Positions 17,514 to 26,649 of a stretch of DNA of 46,463 nucleotides are shown here, in pieces (the first letter of the stretch is position 1; every line of letters starts with the position of its first letter). Both the position numbers and the translations under genes were made by a program. The notes beneath the pieces are model-generated. The model had not been told where the DNA came from, did not search any database, and saw nothing but the letters and a program-made list of their open reading frames with translations. This stretch comes from Burkholderia stagnalis (lineage in GTDB: Bacteria; Pseudomonadota; Gammaproteobacteria; Burkholderiales; Burkholderiaceae), in assembly GCF_902830275.1 (NCBI RefSeq), contig NZ_CADESW010000034.1, positions 1 through 46,463 on the forward strand, in the 5' to 3' direction.

Positions 17514-18584
17514 ATGCCCGTTATCGGCTCTCACGTATTGCGTAACAACCTGTTCGTCGCCCCGATGGCCGGCGTGACGGACCGGCCGTTCCGCCAGCTG
17601 TGCAAGCGGCTGGGGGCCGGCTACGCCGTGTCCGAGATGGTCGCGTCCAATGCCCAGCTGTGGAAAAGCGCGAAGACGATGCGGCGTGCGAACCACGAGG
17701 GCGAAGTCGAGCCGATCGCGGTGCAGATCGCCGGCGCCGATCCGGCGATGATGGCCGAAGCGGCCCGCTACAACGTCGACAACGGCGCGCAGATCATCGA
17801 CATCAACATGGGCTGCCCGGCGAAAAAGGTCTGCAACGTCGCGGCCGGGTCCGCGCTGCTGCAGAACGAGCCGCTCGTGAAGCAGATCGTCGAGGCGGTG
17901 GTCGGCGCGGTCGGCATCGGGCCGGACGCCGTGCCCGTCACGCTGAAGATCCGCACCGGCTGGGATCGCGAGCACAAGAACGCGATCACCGTCGCGCGCC
18001 TCGCCGAGGCCGCCGGCATCTCGATGCTCACCGTGCACGGCCGCACGCGCGCCGACCTGTACCGCGGCGACGCCGAATACGAGACCATCGCGGCCGTGAA
18101 GGCCGCCGTCGGCATTCCGGTCGTCGCGAACGGCGACATCACGTCGCCGCAGAAGGCGAAGGCCGTGCTCGACGCGACGGGCGCCGACGCGCTGATGATC
18201 GGTCGCGCCGCGCAAGGCCGGCCGTGGCTGTTCCGCGAAATCGATCATTTCCTGCAAACCGGCGAGCTGCTGCCGCCGCCGCTGATCGACGAGATCCAGC
18301 AGGTGATGAACGAGCATCTGGAAGATCACTACGCGTTCTACGGGGAATTCACGGGAGTCCGTACTGCGCGCAAGCACATCGGCTGGTACACTCGCGGCCT
18401 TTCCGGCGCCAACGGGTTCCGGCACCGGATGAACACGCTCGATTCCACCCGCGAGCAGCTCGCCGCCGTCAATGCATTCTTCGAGGCACAGAAGGCGCTG
18501 TCCGACCATCTCGTCTACGTCGACGAGGATGAGGACGAGCGCGGCCACGGCGAGTCGGACGACCATAACCAGTTAGCAGCATGA
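17514..18584 (+). CDS. dusB: tRNA-dihydrouridine synthase B
   Basis: 356 residues from the ATG at 17514 (MPVIGSHVLRNNLFVAPMAG). An in-frame ATG at 17481 would add 11 Ala/Gly/Pro-rich residues and is less likely. FMN barrel motifs are present: APMAGVTDRPFR, the catalytic-Cys loop MGCPAKKVCN, KIRTGWD, HGRTRAD and ANGDITSP, followed by GRAAQGRPWLF. It reduces uridines in the D-loop of tRNA. The stop overlaps the fis start by ATGA, reproducing the dusB-fis operon known from enterobacteria. Confidence 0.96.
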   Translation: MPVIGSHVLRNNLFVAPMAGVTDRPFRQLCKRLGAGYAVSEMVASNAQLWKSAKTMRRANHEGEVEPIAVQIAGADPAMMAEAARYNVDNGAQIIDINMGCPAKKVCNVAAGSALLQNEPLVKQIVEAVVGAVGIGPDAVPVTLKIRTGWDREHKNAITVARLAEAAGISMLTVHGRTRADLYRGDAEYETIAAVKAAVGIPVVANGDITSPQKAKAVLDATGADALMIGRAAQGRPWLFREIDHFLQTGELLPPPLIDEIQQVMNEHLEDHYAFYGEFTGVRTARKHIGWYTRGLSGANGFRHRMNTLDSTREQLAAVNAFFEAQKALSDHLVYVDEDEDERGHGESDDHNQLAA

Positions 18585-18814
18585 GCAAGCACAACATCGA
18601 ACAATGTGTCCGCGAGAGCCTGGACGTGTATTTCCGGGATCTAGACGGCTCCAATCCGCACGACGTCTATGAAATGGTGATGTCCTGCGTCGAAAAGCCG
18701 ATGCTCGAGGTCGTGCTCGACCAGGCCGGCGGCAACCAGTCGCTCGCCGCGGAGTACCTCGGCATCAACCGCAACACGCTGCGCAAGAAGCTGCAGCAGC
18801 ACGGCCTGCTGTAG
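18581..18814 (+). CDS. fis: Fis-family nucleoid protein / regulator
   Basis: 77 residues, shorter than the 98 of E. coli Fis because the N-terminal beta-hairpin arm is reduced. The C-terminal helix-turn-helix is highly conserved (NQSLAAEYLGINRNTLRKKL). It directly follows dusB with a 4-bp overlap. Fis bends DNA and acts at rRNA promoters and recombination sites. The shortened arm, which in E. coli contacts recombinases and activators, may narrow its partner range; that is an inference. Confidence 0.95.
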   Translation: MSKHNIEQCVRESLDVYFRDLDGSNPHDVYEMVMSCVEKPMLEVVLDQAGGNQSLAAEYLGINRNTLRKKLQQHGLL

Positions 18815-18858
18815 CCGGCCGCCCCGTCCCCGTTTTCCTGGCTATTGGTGGTTCCATC

Positions 18859-20424
18859 ATGATCAAGCAAGCGCTCATTTCCGTTTCCGACAAGACCGGC
18901 ATCGTCGACTTCGCGAAGTCGCTGTCCGACCTCGGCGTCAAGCTGCTGTCGACGGGCGGCACCGCGAAACTGCTCGCCGACGCGGGCCTGCCCGTCACCG
19001 AAGTGGCCGACTACACCGGCTTCCCGGAAATGCTCGATGGGCGCGTGAAGACGCTGCATCCGAAGGTTCACGGCGGCATCCTGGCGCGCCGCGACCTGCC
19101 GGAACACATGCAGGCGCTCGAAGCGCACGACATCCCGACGATCGACCTGCTCGTCGTGAACCTGTACCCGTTCGTCGCGACGATCGCGAAGGACGACTGC
19201 ACGCTGGCCGACGCGATCGAGAACATCGACATCGGCGGCCCGACGATGCTGCGCTCGGCCGCGAAGAACCACCGCGACGTGACGGTCATCGTCGATCCGG
19301 CCGACTACGCGGTCGTGCTCGATGAAATGATGGCGAACGGCAACACGGTCGGCTACCCGACCAACTTCCGCCTCGCGACGAAGGTGTTCGCGCACACCGC
19401 GCAGTACGACGGCGCGATCACGAACTACCTGACGAGCCTGACCGACGAACTGAAGCACGCGTCGCGCAACGCCTACCCGGCGACGCTGAACATGGCGTTC
19501 GACAAGGTGCAGGACCTGCGCTACGGCGAAAACCCGCACCAGAGCGCCGCGTTCTACCGCGACATCGCGACGCCGGCCGGCGCGCTCGCGAACTACCGCC
19601 AGCTGCAGGGCAAGGAACTGTCGTACAACAACATCGCCGATTCGGACGCAGCGTGGGAATGCGTGAAGACGTTCGACGCGCCCGCCTGCGTGATCATCAA
19701 GCATGCGAACCCGTGCGGCGTCGCGGTCGGCAACGATTCGGCCGACGCGTATGCGAAGGCGTTCCAGACCGATCCGACGTCGGCATTCGGCGGCATCATC
19801 GCGTTCAACCGCGAAGTCGACGAAGCCGCCGCGCAAGCGGTCGCGAAGCAGTTCGTCGAAGTGCTGATCGCGCCGTCGTTCACCGATGCCGCGAAGCAGG
19901 TATTCGCCGCGAAGCAGAACGTGCGCCTGCTCGAGATCGCGCTGGGCGAAGGCCACAACGCGTTCGACCTGAAGCGCGTGGGCGGCGGCCTGCTGGTGCA
20001 GTCGCTCGATGCGAAGAACGTGCAGCCGCACGAGCTGCGCGTCGTCACGAAGCGCCACCCGACGCCGAAGGAAATGGACGACCTGCTGTTCGCGTGGCGC
20101 GTCGCGAAATACGTGAAGTCGAACGCGATCGTGTTCTGCGGCAACGGCATGACGCTCGGCGTCGGCGCGGGCCAGATGAGCCGCGTCGATTCGGCTCGCA
20201 TCGCCAGCATCAAGGCGCAGAACGCAGGCCTGACGCTCGCGGGTTCGGCCGTCGCGTCGGATGCGTTCTTCCCGTTCCGTGACGGCCTCGACGTCGTCGT
20301 GGCGGCCGGCGCGACCTGCGTGATCCAGCCGGGCGGTTCGGTGCGCGACGACGAAGTGATCGCGGCCGCCGACGAGCACAACATCGCGATGATCCTGACG
20401 GGCGTGCGCCACTTCCGTCACTGA
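18859..20424 (+). CDS. purH: Bifunctional AICAR transformylase / IMP cyclohydrolase
   Basis: 521 residues, full length for PurH. The N-terminal IMP cyclohydrolase domain (about 1-200) begins IKQALISVSDKTGIVDFAK and has the STGGTAKLL phosphate loop. The C-terminal AICAR transformylase domain contains QGKELSYNNIADSDAAWEC and the catalytic Lys-His region IIKHANPCGVAVG. It carries out the last two steps of IMP synthesis. It starts 44 bp after fis and may share its message. A strong terminator follows. Confidence 0.97.
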   Translation: MIKQALISVSDKTGIVDFAKSLSDLGVKLLSTGGTAKLLADAGLPVTEVADYTGFPEMLDGRVKTLHPKVHGGILARRDLPEHMQALEAHDIPTIDLLVVNLYPFVATIAKDDCTLADAIENIDIGGPTMLRSAAKNHRDVTVIVDPADYAVVLDEMMANGNTVGYPTNFRLATKVFAHTAQYDGAITNYLTSLTDELKHASRNAYPATLNMAFDKVQDLRYGENPHQSAAFYRDIATPAGALANYRQLQGKELSYNNIADSDAAWECVKTFDAPACVIIKHANPCGVAVGNDSADAYAKAFQTDPTSAFGGIIAFNREVDEAAAQAVAKQFVEVLIAPSFTDAAKQVFAAKQNVRLLEIALGEGHNAFDLKRVGGGLLVQSLDAKNVQPHELRVVTKRHPTPKEMDDLLFAWRVAKYVKSNAIVFCGNGMTLGVGAGQMSRVDSARIASIKAQNAGLTLAGSAVASDAFFPFRDGLDVVVAAGATCVIQPGGSVRDDEVIAAADEHNIAMILTGVRHFRH

Positions 20425-20461
20425 TCGACCGCGCGCGGCCGCCACGGCCGCGACATCCGGG

Positions 20462-20492
20462 CCCGGCGGCATCGCACCCGCCGGGTTTTTTA
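20462..20492 (+). terminator. Intrinsic terminator after purH
   Basis: An 8-bp stem CCCGGCGG/CCGCCGGG with an 8-nt loop is followed by TTTTTTATT. It lies 38 bp after the purH stop and separates the dusB-fis-purH block from ruvC. Confidence 0.9.
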
Positions 20493-20577
20493 TTGCACGG
20501 CGCGGGCCGGCGCGACACGACGGCGTGCCGCGTCTTTCGTTGTAGTATCGCTGCTGCATCACGCAACTCCTCCCGAC

Positions 20578-21120
20578 ATGCGAATTCTCGGCATCGACCC
20601 TGGCCTGCGCGTCACCGGCTTCGGCGTCATCGACGTCAGCGGCCACCACCTCGCGTACGTGGCGAGCGGCGTGATCCGCACGCCCACGGCCGACCTGGCC
20701 ACCCGGCTCGGCACGATCTTCCAGGGCGTCTCGACGCTCGTGCGCGAACACGCGCCCGACCAGGCCGCGATCGAGAAGGTGTTCGTCAACGTCAACCCGC
20801 AGTCGACGCTGCTGCTCGGCCAGGCGCGCGGCGCCGCGATCTGCGGCCTCGTCGCGGGCGGGCTGCCGGTGGCCGAGTACACGGCGCTGCAGCTCAAGCA
20901 GGCCGTGGTCGGCTACGGCCGCGCGACCAAGGCGCAGATGCAGGAAATGGTCACGCGCCTGCTGAACCTGTCCGGGCAGCCCGGCAGCGACGCCGCCGAC
21001 GCGCTCGGCATGGCGATCTGCCACGCGCACGGCGGCAACACGCTCAGCACGCTCGGCGGCCTCGCGCCGGCGCTCGCGAAGAAGGGGCTGCGCGTGCGGC
21101 GCGGCCGGCTCGTCGGCTGA
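20578..21120 (+). CDS. ruvC: Holliday junction resolvase RuvC
   Basis: 180 residues. The catalytic acidic tetrad Asp7 (GIDPGLRVTGFG), Glu66 (AAIEKVF), Asp138 and Asp141 (GSDAADALGMAICHA) sits at the same numbers as in E. coli. The dimeric nuclease cuts Holliday junctions in concert with RuvAB. A TAGTAT -10 box lies at 20543-20548. Start set by MRILGIDPG. ruvA and ruvB follow, each with its own -10-like box, so the three may be transcribed separately as well as together. Confidence 0.97.
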   Translation: MRILGIDPGLRVTGFGVIDVSGHHLAYVASGVIRTPTADLATRLGTIFQGVSTLVREHAPDQAAIEKVFVNVNPQSTLLLGQARGAAICGLVAGGLPVAEYTALQLKQAVVGYGRATKAQMQEMVTRLLNLSGQPGSDAADALGMAICHAHGGNTLSTLGGLAPALAKKGLRVRRGRLVG

Positions 21121-21252
21121 CGCCGGGCGCACGGGCGCACGGGCGCGCAGTCGCCCGGCGCGCCGCGCGTCGGTTCGGCCTGACGGCCGCCCCATCGGCA
21201 TTCCGCCGTGCGTGCGCTACACTCGCGCTTTCTTCCTCGCCTCGCTCACTCC

Positions 21253-21834
21253 ATGATCGGTCGCATCGCCGGCATCCTCCTCGAAAAGAACCCGCCTCAC
21301 CTGCTCGTCGACTGCAGCGGCGTCGGCTACGAAATCGACGTGCCGATGAGCACGTTCTACAACCTGCCGCAAACCGGCGAACGGGTCGTGCTGCTCACGC
21401 AGCAGATCGTGCGTGAAGACGCGCACCTGCTGTACGGCTTCCTGACCCAGCAGGAACGCACGACCTTCCGCGAACTGCTGAAGATCAGCGGCATCGGCGC
21501 GCGCATGGCGCTTGCCGTGCTGTCCGGCATGAGCGTGCAGGAGCTCGCGCAGGCCGTGACGATGCAGGACGCCGCCCGCCTGACCCGCCTGCCCGGCATT
21601 GGCAAGAAGACGGCCGAGCGCCTGCTGCTGGAACTGAAGGGCAAGCTCGGCGCCGACCTCGGCGCGCTCGCCGGCGCCGCATCGCCGTCCGACCACGCGA
21701 CCGACATCCTCAACGCACTGCTCGCGCTCGGCTACTCGGAAAAGGAAGGCCTCGCCGCGATCAAGAACGTGCCGGCCGGCACCGGCGTGTCCGAAGGCAT
21801 CAAGCTCGCGCTGAAGGCGCTGTCGAAGGCGTAA
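21253..21834 (+). CDS. ruvA: Holliday junction branch migration protein RuvA
   Basis: 193 residues from the ATG at 21253 (MIGRIAGILLEKNPPHLLVD). Domain I is an OB fold. Domain II contains two helix-hairpin-helix motifs (LKISGIGARMALAVLSGM and LPGIGKKTAERLLLELK). Domain III at the C-terminus, about 145-193, binds RuvB. It is a tetramer that clamps the junction. A TACACT -10-like box lies at 21218-21223. ruvB follows after 99 bp. Confidence 0.97.
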   Translation: MIGRIAGILLEKNPPHLLVDCSGVGYEIDVPMSTFYNLPQTGERVVLLTQQIVREDAHLLYGFLTQQERTTFRELLKISGIGARMALAVLSGMSVQELAQAVTMQDAARLTRLPGIGKKTAERLLLELKGKLGADLGALAGAASPSDHATDILNALLALGYSEKEGLAAIKNVPAGTGVSEGIKLALKALSKA

Positions 21835-21921
21835 CGGCCACGCGTCCGACGCAGTGTCGCGCCGCCGCGCGCGGCGCGCCAGTCGGTCGTTCGGCCAGGT
21901 TTGCCGTGCACCGGTGCGCGG

Positions 21922-21927
21922 TACAAT
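21922..21927 (+). promoter_or_regulatory. -10 box adjoining the ruvB start
   Basis: TACAAT ends 6 bp before the ATG at 21934. A TTGCCG at 21901-21906 could act as the -35 with a short 15-bp spacer. The expected transcript would begin at or beside the start codon, and no ribosome-binding site is seen. Confidence 0.5.
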
Positions 21928-21933
21928 GGCCGC

Positions 21934-23001
21934 ATGATTGAAACCGACAAACTCGCCACCGAGCGGATCATCGCCGCCACGCCCGCCTCGTCGCACGAGG
22001 AGGTGTTCGAACGCGCGCTGCGGCCGCGCCAGCTCGACGAATACGTCGGCCAGGAAAAGGTGCGCGGCCAGCTCGAGATCTTCATCGAGGCCGCGAAGCG
22101 CCGCGCCGAGCCGCTCGACCACGTGCTGCTGTTCGGGCCGCCCGGCCTCGGCAAGACGACGCTCGCGCACATCATCGCGCGCGAAATGGGCGTCAACCTG
22201 CGCCAGACGTCGGGCCCGGTGCTCGAACGCGCGGGCGACCTCGCGGCGCTGCTGACGAATCTCGAGGCGAACGACGTCCTGTTCATCGACGAGATCCACC
22301 GGCTATCGCCGGTCGTCGAGGAAATCCTGTATCCGGCGCTCGAGGATTACCAGATCGACATCATGATCGGCGAAGGCCCGGCCGCGCGCAGCGTGAAGCT
22401 CGACCTGCAGCCGTTCACGCTCGTCGGCGCGACCACCCGCGCCGGGATGCTGACCAACCCGCTGCGCGACCGCTTCGGGATCGTCGCGCGCCTCGAGTTC
22501 TACGATGCCGAGCAACTGTCGCGCATCGTGCGCCGCTCGGCGTCGCTACTCAACGCGCAGATCGATCCGAACGGCGCGCTCGAAATCGCGAAGCGCTCGC
22601 GCGGCACGCCGCGGATCGCGAACCGGCTGCTGCGCCGCGTGCGCGATTATGCGGAGGTGAAAGCCGACGGCAACATCACCGCGGCCGTCGCCGATGCGGC
22701 GCTCGCGATGCTCGACGTCGATCCGGTCGGTTTCGACCTGATGGACCGCAAGCTGCTCGAAGCAATCCTGCACAAGTTCGACGGCGGCCCGGTCGGCATC
22801 GACAACCTCGCCGCGGCCATCGGCGAGGAACGCGACACGATCGAGGACGTCCTCGAGCCGTACCTGATCCAGCAAGGCTTCCTGCAACGCACGCCGCGCG
22901 GGCGCGTCGCGACGTTGCTCACCTACCGCCACTTCGGGCTCGCCGCGCCCGACGCGGCCAACCCGGCGCGCGGCGCATGGGAGGCGTCCGACGGGCAATG
23001 A
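21934..23001 (+). CDS. ruvB: Holliday junction branch migration ATPase RuvB
   Basis: 355 residues. AAA+ ATPase with Walker A GPPGLGKTT at residues 68-76, Walker B LFIDEIH with Asp120-Glu121, and the arginine-finger region GPAARSVKLD. The C-terminal winged helix ends with FLQRTPRGRVAT, which contacts DNA. It forms hexameric rings that drive branch migration with RuvA. The start at MIETDK follows a -10 box directly, so the mRNA may be leaderless. Confidence 0.97.
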   Translation: MIETDKLATERIIAATPASSHEEVFERALRPRQLDEYVGQEKVRGQLEIFIEAAKRRAEPLDHVLLFGPPGLGKTTLAHIIAREMGVNLRQTSGPVLERAGDLAALLTNLEANDVLFIDEIHRLSPVVEEILYPALEDYQIDIMIGEGPAARSVKLDLQPFTLVGATTRAGMLTNPLRDRFGIVARLEFYDAEQLSRIVRRSASLLNAQIDPNGALEIAKRSRGTPRIANRLLRRVRDYAEVKADGNITAAVADAALAMLDVDPVGFDLMDRKLLEAILHKFDGGPVGIDNLAAAIGEERDTIEDVLEPYLIQQGFLQRTPRGRVATLLTYRHFGLAAPDAANPARGAWEASDGQ

Positions 23002-23026
23002 CCGCCCGCCCGACGCCACGCACGCG

Positions 23027-23986
23027 ATGACGACGCCCTCCAACCCGCACCCCGGCACACCCGCGTCGCACCCGCGCTGGCTCGAACCGTTCCGCAAGCG
23101 GCTCGTGGCCGGCGTCACGCACCTGACGACGGGCGGCGGCGGCCCGTCGCTCGACTTCTCGTCGCCGCCCGGCGATCCGGGCCTGTTCGGCCCCGACGCC
23201 GTCTGCTGGCGCGTACACGCGGATTTCGCGTCGATGATGACAGGCGGCATTTCCGCGCTGCTGCTTCAGGCATTGCATCCGCTCGCGCTCGCCGGCGTAT
23301 GGGATCACTCGTCGTTTCGCACCGACATCCTCGGGCGGCTGCGGCGCACCGCGACGTTCATTTCCGGCACCACCTTCGGCAACAGTGCGGACGCGCTCGC
23401 GCTGATCGAGCGCGTGAAGGCGATCCATGCGAAGGTGTCCGGCGTTGCGCCGGACGGGCGGCCGTACCGCGCCGACGATCCGGCACTGCTGACCTGGGTG
23501 CACGTCGCGGAGGTGTCGAGCTTCCTCGCCGCGCATCTGCGCTACGTGAACCCGGCGCTGCCGGGCGAACTGCAGGATCGCTATTACGCGGAAACGGCAC
23601 GCATCGCCGAAATGCTCGGCGCGCAGGGCGTGCCCCGCTCGCGCGCCGAGATCGCCGCATATCTGACGCGCATGCGGCCCGAGCTCGAGGCCGGGCCGCG
23701 CACGTTCGAGGTGATGCGGATCCTGCTCAACGCACCGGTCGCGAGACCGGTCATGCGGCCCGCCGCGACCCTCGTCATGCACGCCGGTATCGACCTGCTG
23801 CCGCCCTGGGCGCAGGACATGCTCGGGGTCTCGACGCTCGCGCCGCTGCGGCGCGCGTTCGTCCGGCCCGGCGTGCGCGCCGTCGCGCCGGTGCTGCGCT
23901 GGGCGCTCGTCAACGGCGCGTCGAAGCGCGCGCGTCGGCGGGCAACGGCACACAATGAGACGCAATCGAAAGGGAAAGGAAGCTGA
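23027..23986 (+). CDS. Oxygenase MpaB family protein (DUF2236)
   Basis: 319 residues, all helical, matching the DUF2236/MpaB family that includes the latex-clearing oxygenase and fungal MpaB. Candidate haem-binding histidines are His84 in LLLQALHPLALAG and His159 in LLTWVHVAEVSSF. The family's central region RTATFISGTTFGN is present. No signal peptide is seen, so it is probably cytoplasmic. The substrate is unknown. The gene begins 25 bp after ruvB, but nothing suggests a link in function. The last ~20 residues are basic (KRARRRATAHNETQSKGKG). Confidence 0.82.
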   Translation: MTTPSNPHPGTPASHPRWLEPFRKRLVAGVTHLTTGGGGPSLDFSSPPGDPGLFGPDAVCWRVHADFASMMTGGISALLLQALHPLALAGVWDHSSFRTDILGRLRRTATFISGTTFGNSADALALIERVKAIHAKVSGVAPDGRPYRADDPALLTWVHVAEVSSFLAAHLRYVNPALPGELQDRYYAETARIAEMLGAQGVPRSRAEIAAYLTRMRPELEAGPRTFEVMRILLNAPVARPVMRPAATLVMHAGIDLLPPWAQDMLGVSTLAPLRRAFVRPGVRAVAPVLRWALVNGASKRARRRATAHNETQSKGKGS

Positions 23987-24120
23987 CGCCCGGTGCGCTG
24001 CCCGCAGCGGTCGCCGTTGGGTGAAGCGACGGCTCGCATACGCGCAGCCCGGCCGGCGAGCTCGCGCGCATGCTGCGCGCGAGCTGTATCCACGACGCCG
24101 TTGCGGCTCGCGGCCTGCGC

Positions 24121-24786
24121 CTACAGCACCTTGCTGTAACCGTCCTCGTCGTCGCTTGCCTCGCTCAGGTGCGAGATGTCGGCCCACTGCACGACTTGCG
24201 CGCGGCCGCCTGCGTAATCGACGACGTTGATGCTCGTATTGAGCAGTTGATAGTTGCGCGGCGCGGCGAGTTCGAGCCCGTTCGCGAAGCGGTACACGCA
24301 ATCGAGCACGCCGCCATGCGCGACACATGCGATCCGGCCGCCCGGATGGGCGGCAACGATCGGCTCGAGCGCATGCAGCACGCGGTGATAGAACGCGCGC
24401 TGCGACTCGCCGCCTTCCGGCTCGAAGCCCGGGTCGCGCGTCTGCCACGCCGCATAGGCGTCCGGGAAGCGCGCTTCGATCTCCGTGCTGTCATGCCCCT
24501 GGAACACGCCATATGCGCGCTCGCGCAAGCCTTCGCGCAGCACGAGCGGCAGGCCCAGCGCGTCGGCGGCCGGCTGCGCGGTCTGCTGCGCGCGCATCAG
24601 GTCGCTCGAATAGATCGCGTCAATCCCTGCGCCGTCGCGCGCCTCGCGCGCCAGACGCGCGGCGAGCCGCTGCGCCTGCGCGAGGCCCGTATCGGCCAGC
24701 GGAATGTCGATATGGCCCTGGATGCGCTTGATGCGGTTCCAGGCGGTCTCGCCGTGGCGAATGAAGAGGATCTGCGTGGTGGCCAT
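24121..24786 (-). CDS. Histidine phosphatase family protein (phosphoglycerate mutase-like)
   Basis: 221 residues. The catalytic motif RHGETAWN holds Arg10 and the phospho-accepting His11. The second catalytic region CVAHGGVLDCVYR holds the partner histidine, and the acid is in LREGLRERAYGVFQGHD. It resembles GpmB/CobC-type phosphatases rather than the glycolytic dPGM, which has a longer and different C-terminus. The C-terminal ~20 residues are acidic (EASDDEDG). Substrate not predictable. It lies 25 bp downstream of dtd on the same strand, so it is probably the third gene of a tyrS-dtd-phosphatase transcript. Confidence 0.88.
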   Translation of the reverse strand: MATTQILFIRHGETAWNRIKRIQGHIDIPLADTGLAQAQRLAARLAREARDGAGIDAIYSSDLMRAQQTAQPAADALGLPLVLREGLRERAYGVFQGHDSTEIEARFPDAYAAWQTRDPGFEPEGGESQRAFYHRVLHALEPIVAAHPGGRIACVAHGGVLDCVYRFANGLELAAPRNYQLLNTSINVVDYAGGRAQVVQWADISHLSEASDDEDGYSKVL

Positions 24787-24811
24787 TGCGGCGGCGCCTC
24801 AGGGGAAAGAA

Positions 24812-25270
24812 TCAGGGCCGCACTTGCAGCCAGAACGTCACCGGCCCGTCGTTGACGAGCGAGACCTGCATGTCGGCGCCGAATTCGCCCGTCGCGACGT
24901 GCGGATGGCGCCCCCGCGCCGCGTCGACGAAATAGTCGAACAGGCGCGCGCCCTCGTCGGGCGGCGCCGCGGGCGTGAAGCTCGGGCGCAGGCCGCTGTT
25001 GGTGTCGGCGGCGAGCGTGAACTGCGACACGAGCAGCAAGCCGCCCGCGCGCCCTTCGCCGTCGATATTCGACACGGGCAGGTTCATCTTGCCGGCCGCG
25101 TCGCTGAACACGCGATAGCCGAGCACCTTCGCGAGCAGCTTGTCGGCCGCCGCCTCGGTGTCGCCGCGCTCCGCGCAGACGAGCGCGAGCAGGCCCGCGC
25201 CGATCTCGCCCGTCACACGGTCGCCGACGCGCACGTCGGCGCGCTTCACGCGCTGGATCAGCGCGATCAT
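24812..25270 (-). CDS. dtd: D-aminoacyl-tRNA deacylase
   Basis: 152 residues, normal length for DTD. It retains the active-site blocks LLVSQFTLAADT and the Gly-cisPro motif in LVNDGPVTFWLQV, which exclude L-amino acids from the pocket. It hydrolyses D-Tyr and other D-aminoacyl groups, and glycyl-tRNA mischarges, from tRNA. The start ATG at 25270 overlaps the tyrS stop (ATGA). Coupling with tyrS makes functional sense, since TyrRS is a known source of D-Tyr mischarging. Confidence 0.96.
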   Translation of the reverse strand: MIALIQRVKRADVRVGDRVTGEIGAGLLALVCAERGDTEAAADKLLAKVLGYRVFSDAAGKMNLPVSNIDGEGRAGGLLLVSQFTLAADTNSGLRPSFTPAAPPDEGARLFDYFVDAARGRHPHVATGEFGADMQVSLVNDGPVTFWLQVRP

Positions 25271-26508
25271 GCGGTGAGCGTCACGCGCGCGAAGCGGCGC
25301 TTGCCGACCTGCACGACGAATTCGCCGGCCTCGATCTTGAGGCCCTTGTCCGACACCGTGGCGCCGTCGATCTTCACGCCGCCCTGCTCGATGTTGCGCA
25401 GCGCTTCGCTCGTCGACGGCACGAGCCCGGCCTGCTTCAGCAACTGGCCGATCGCGAGCGGCGCACCCGCGAGCGTCACCGACGGGATGTCGTCCGGCAC
25501 GCCGCCCTTCGCGCGATGGTTGAAATCCTCGAGCGCGCGCTCGGCGTCGGCCTGCGAATGGAAGCGCGCGACGATTTCCTGCGCGAGCAGCACCTTGAAA
25601 TCGCGCGGGTTGCGGCCCGCTTCGGCCTCGCGGCGGAAGCCGACGATCTCGTCCATGCTGCGGAACGACAGCAGCTCGAAGTAACGCCACATCAGCGTGT
25701 CCGAGATGCTCATCAGCTTGCCGAACATGTCGGTCGGCTTCTCGCTGATGCCGACGTAGTTGCCCTTCGACTTCGACATCTTCTCGACGCCGTCGAGGCC
25801 CTCTAGCAGCGGCATCGTCAAGATGCACTGCTGTTCCTGCCCGTACTGCTTCTGCAGTTCGCGGCCGACCAGCAGGTTGAACTTCTGGTCGGTGCCGCCG
25901 AGCTCGAGGTCGGCGTTCAGCGCGACCGAGTCGTAGCCCTGCATCAGCGGGTAGAGGAATTCGTGGATCGAGATCGGCACGCCGCCCTGGAAGCGCTTCG
26001 TGAAATCCTCGCGCTCGAGAATGCGCGCGACCGTGTAGCGCGACGCGAGCTTGATCATCCCGTCGGCGCCGAGCGGCATCGACCATTCGCTGTTGTAGCG
26101 GATCTCGGTCTTGTCGCGGTCGAGCACCAGCGCGGCCTGCTCGAAATAGGTCTTCGCGTTCGCCTCGATCTGCTCGCGCGTGAGCGGCGGGCGCGTCGCA
26201 TTGCGGCCGGACGGGTCGCCGATCAGCGACGTGAAATCGCCGATCAGGAAGATCACCGTGTGGCCGAGGTCCTGCAACTGGCGCATCTTGTTCAGCACGA
26301 CCGTGTGGCCGATGTGGATGTCGGGCGCGGTCGGGTCGAGGCCGAGCTTGATGCGAAGCGGCGTGCCGGTGGCGGCGCTGCGCGCGAGCTTCTGCGCGAA
26401 CTCCTCCTCGATCAGCAGCTCGTCGACGCCGCGCTTCGTGACGGCAAGCGCATGCCGGACTTCGTCGGTGATCGGGAAAACGGGCTTGGAACTGGGTTCG
26501 GTGCTCAT
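25267..26508 (-). CDS. tyrS: Tyrosyl-tRNA synthetase
   Basis: 413 residues from the ATG at 26508 (MSTEPSSKPVFPITDEV). Class I synthetase with the HIGH motif at residues 65-68 (PDIHIGH) and KMSKS at 243-247, and the tyrosine-pocket segment GYDSVALNADLELGGTDQKFN. A C-terminal S4-like domain lies at about 340-413 (GGVKIDGATVSDKGLKIEAGEFVVQVG). It is the longer TyrZ-like bacterial form. The frame is open upstream as far as 26649, but no conserved sequence is there. First gene of a tyrS-dtd pair and divergent from anmK. Confidence 0.96.
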   Translation of the reverse strand: MSTEPSSKPVFPITDEVRHALAVTKRGVDELLIEEEFAQKLARSAATGTPLRIKLGLDPTAPDIHIGHTVVLNKMRQLQDLGHTVIFLIGDFTSLIGDPSGRNATRPPLTREQIEANAKTYFEQAALVLDRDKTEIRYNSEWSMPLGADGMIKLASRYTVARILEREDFTKRFQGGVPISIHEFLYPLMQGYDSVALNADLELGGTDQKFNLLVGRELQKQYGQEQQCILTMPLLEGLDGVEKMSKSKGNYVGISEKPTDMFGKLMSISDTLMWRYFELLSFRSMDEIVGFRREAEAGRNPRDFKVLLAQEIVARFHSQADAERALEDFNHRAKGGVPDDIPSVTLAGAPLAIGQLLKQAGLVPSTSEALRNIEQGGVKIDGATVSDKGLKIEAGEFVVQVGKRRFARVTLTA

Positions 26509-26649
26509 CGGTGCCAGGAAGAATGTCGCAAAAACAGGGATTTTCCCATAACTTGCGCGCGCATCGCTTAACGGCGGCGCCGCTTGCGCGGATAATCGGT
26601 CGCGAAGCGCGCGGCACCGGCCGCCGCCGCACGATTCGGGAGGGCTCAC

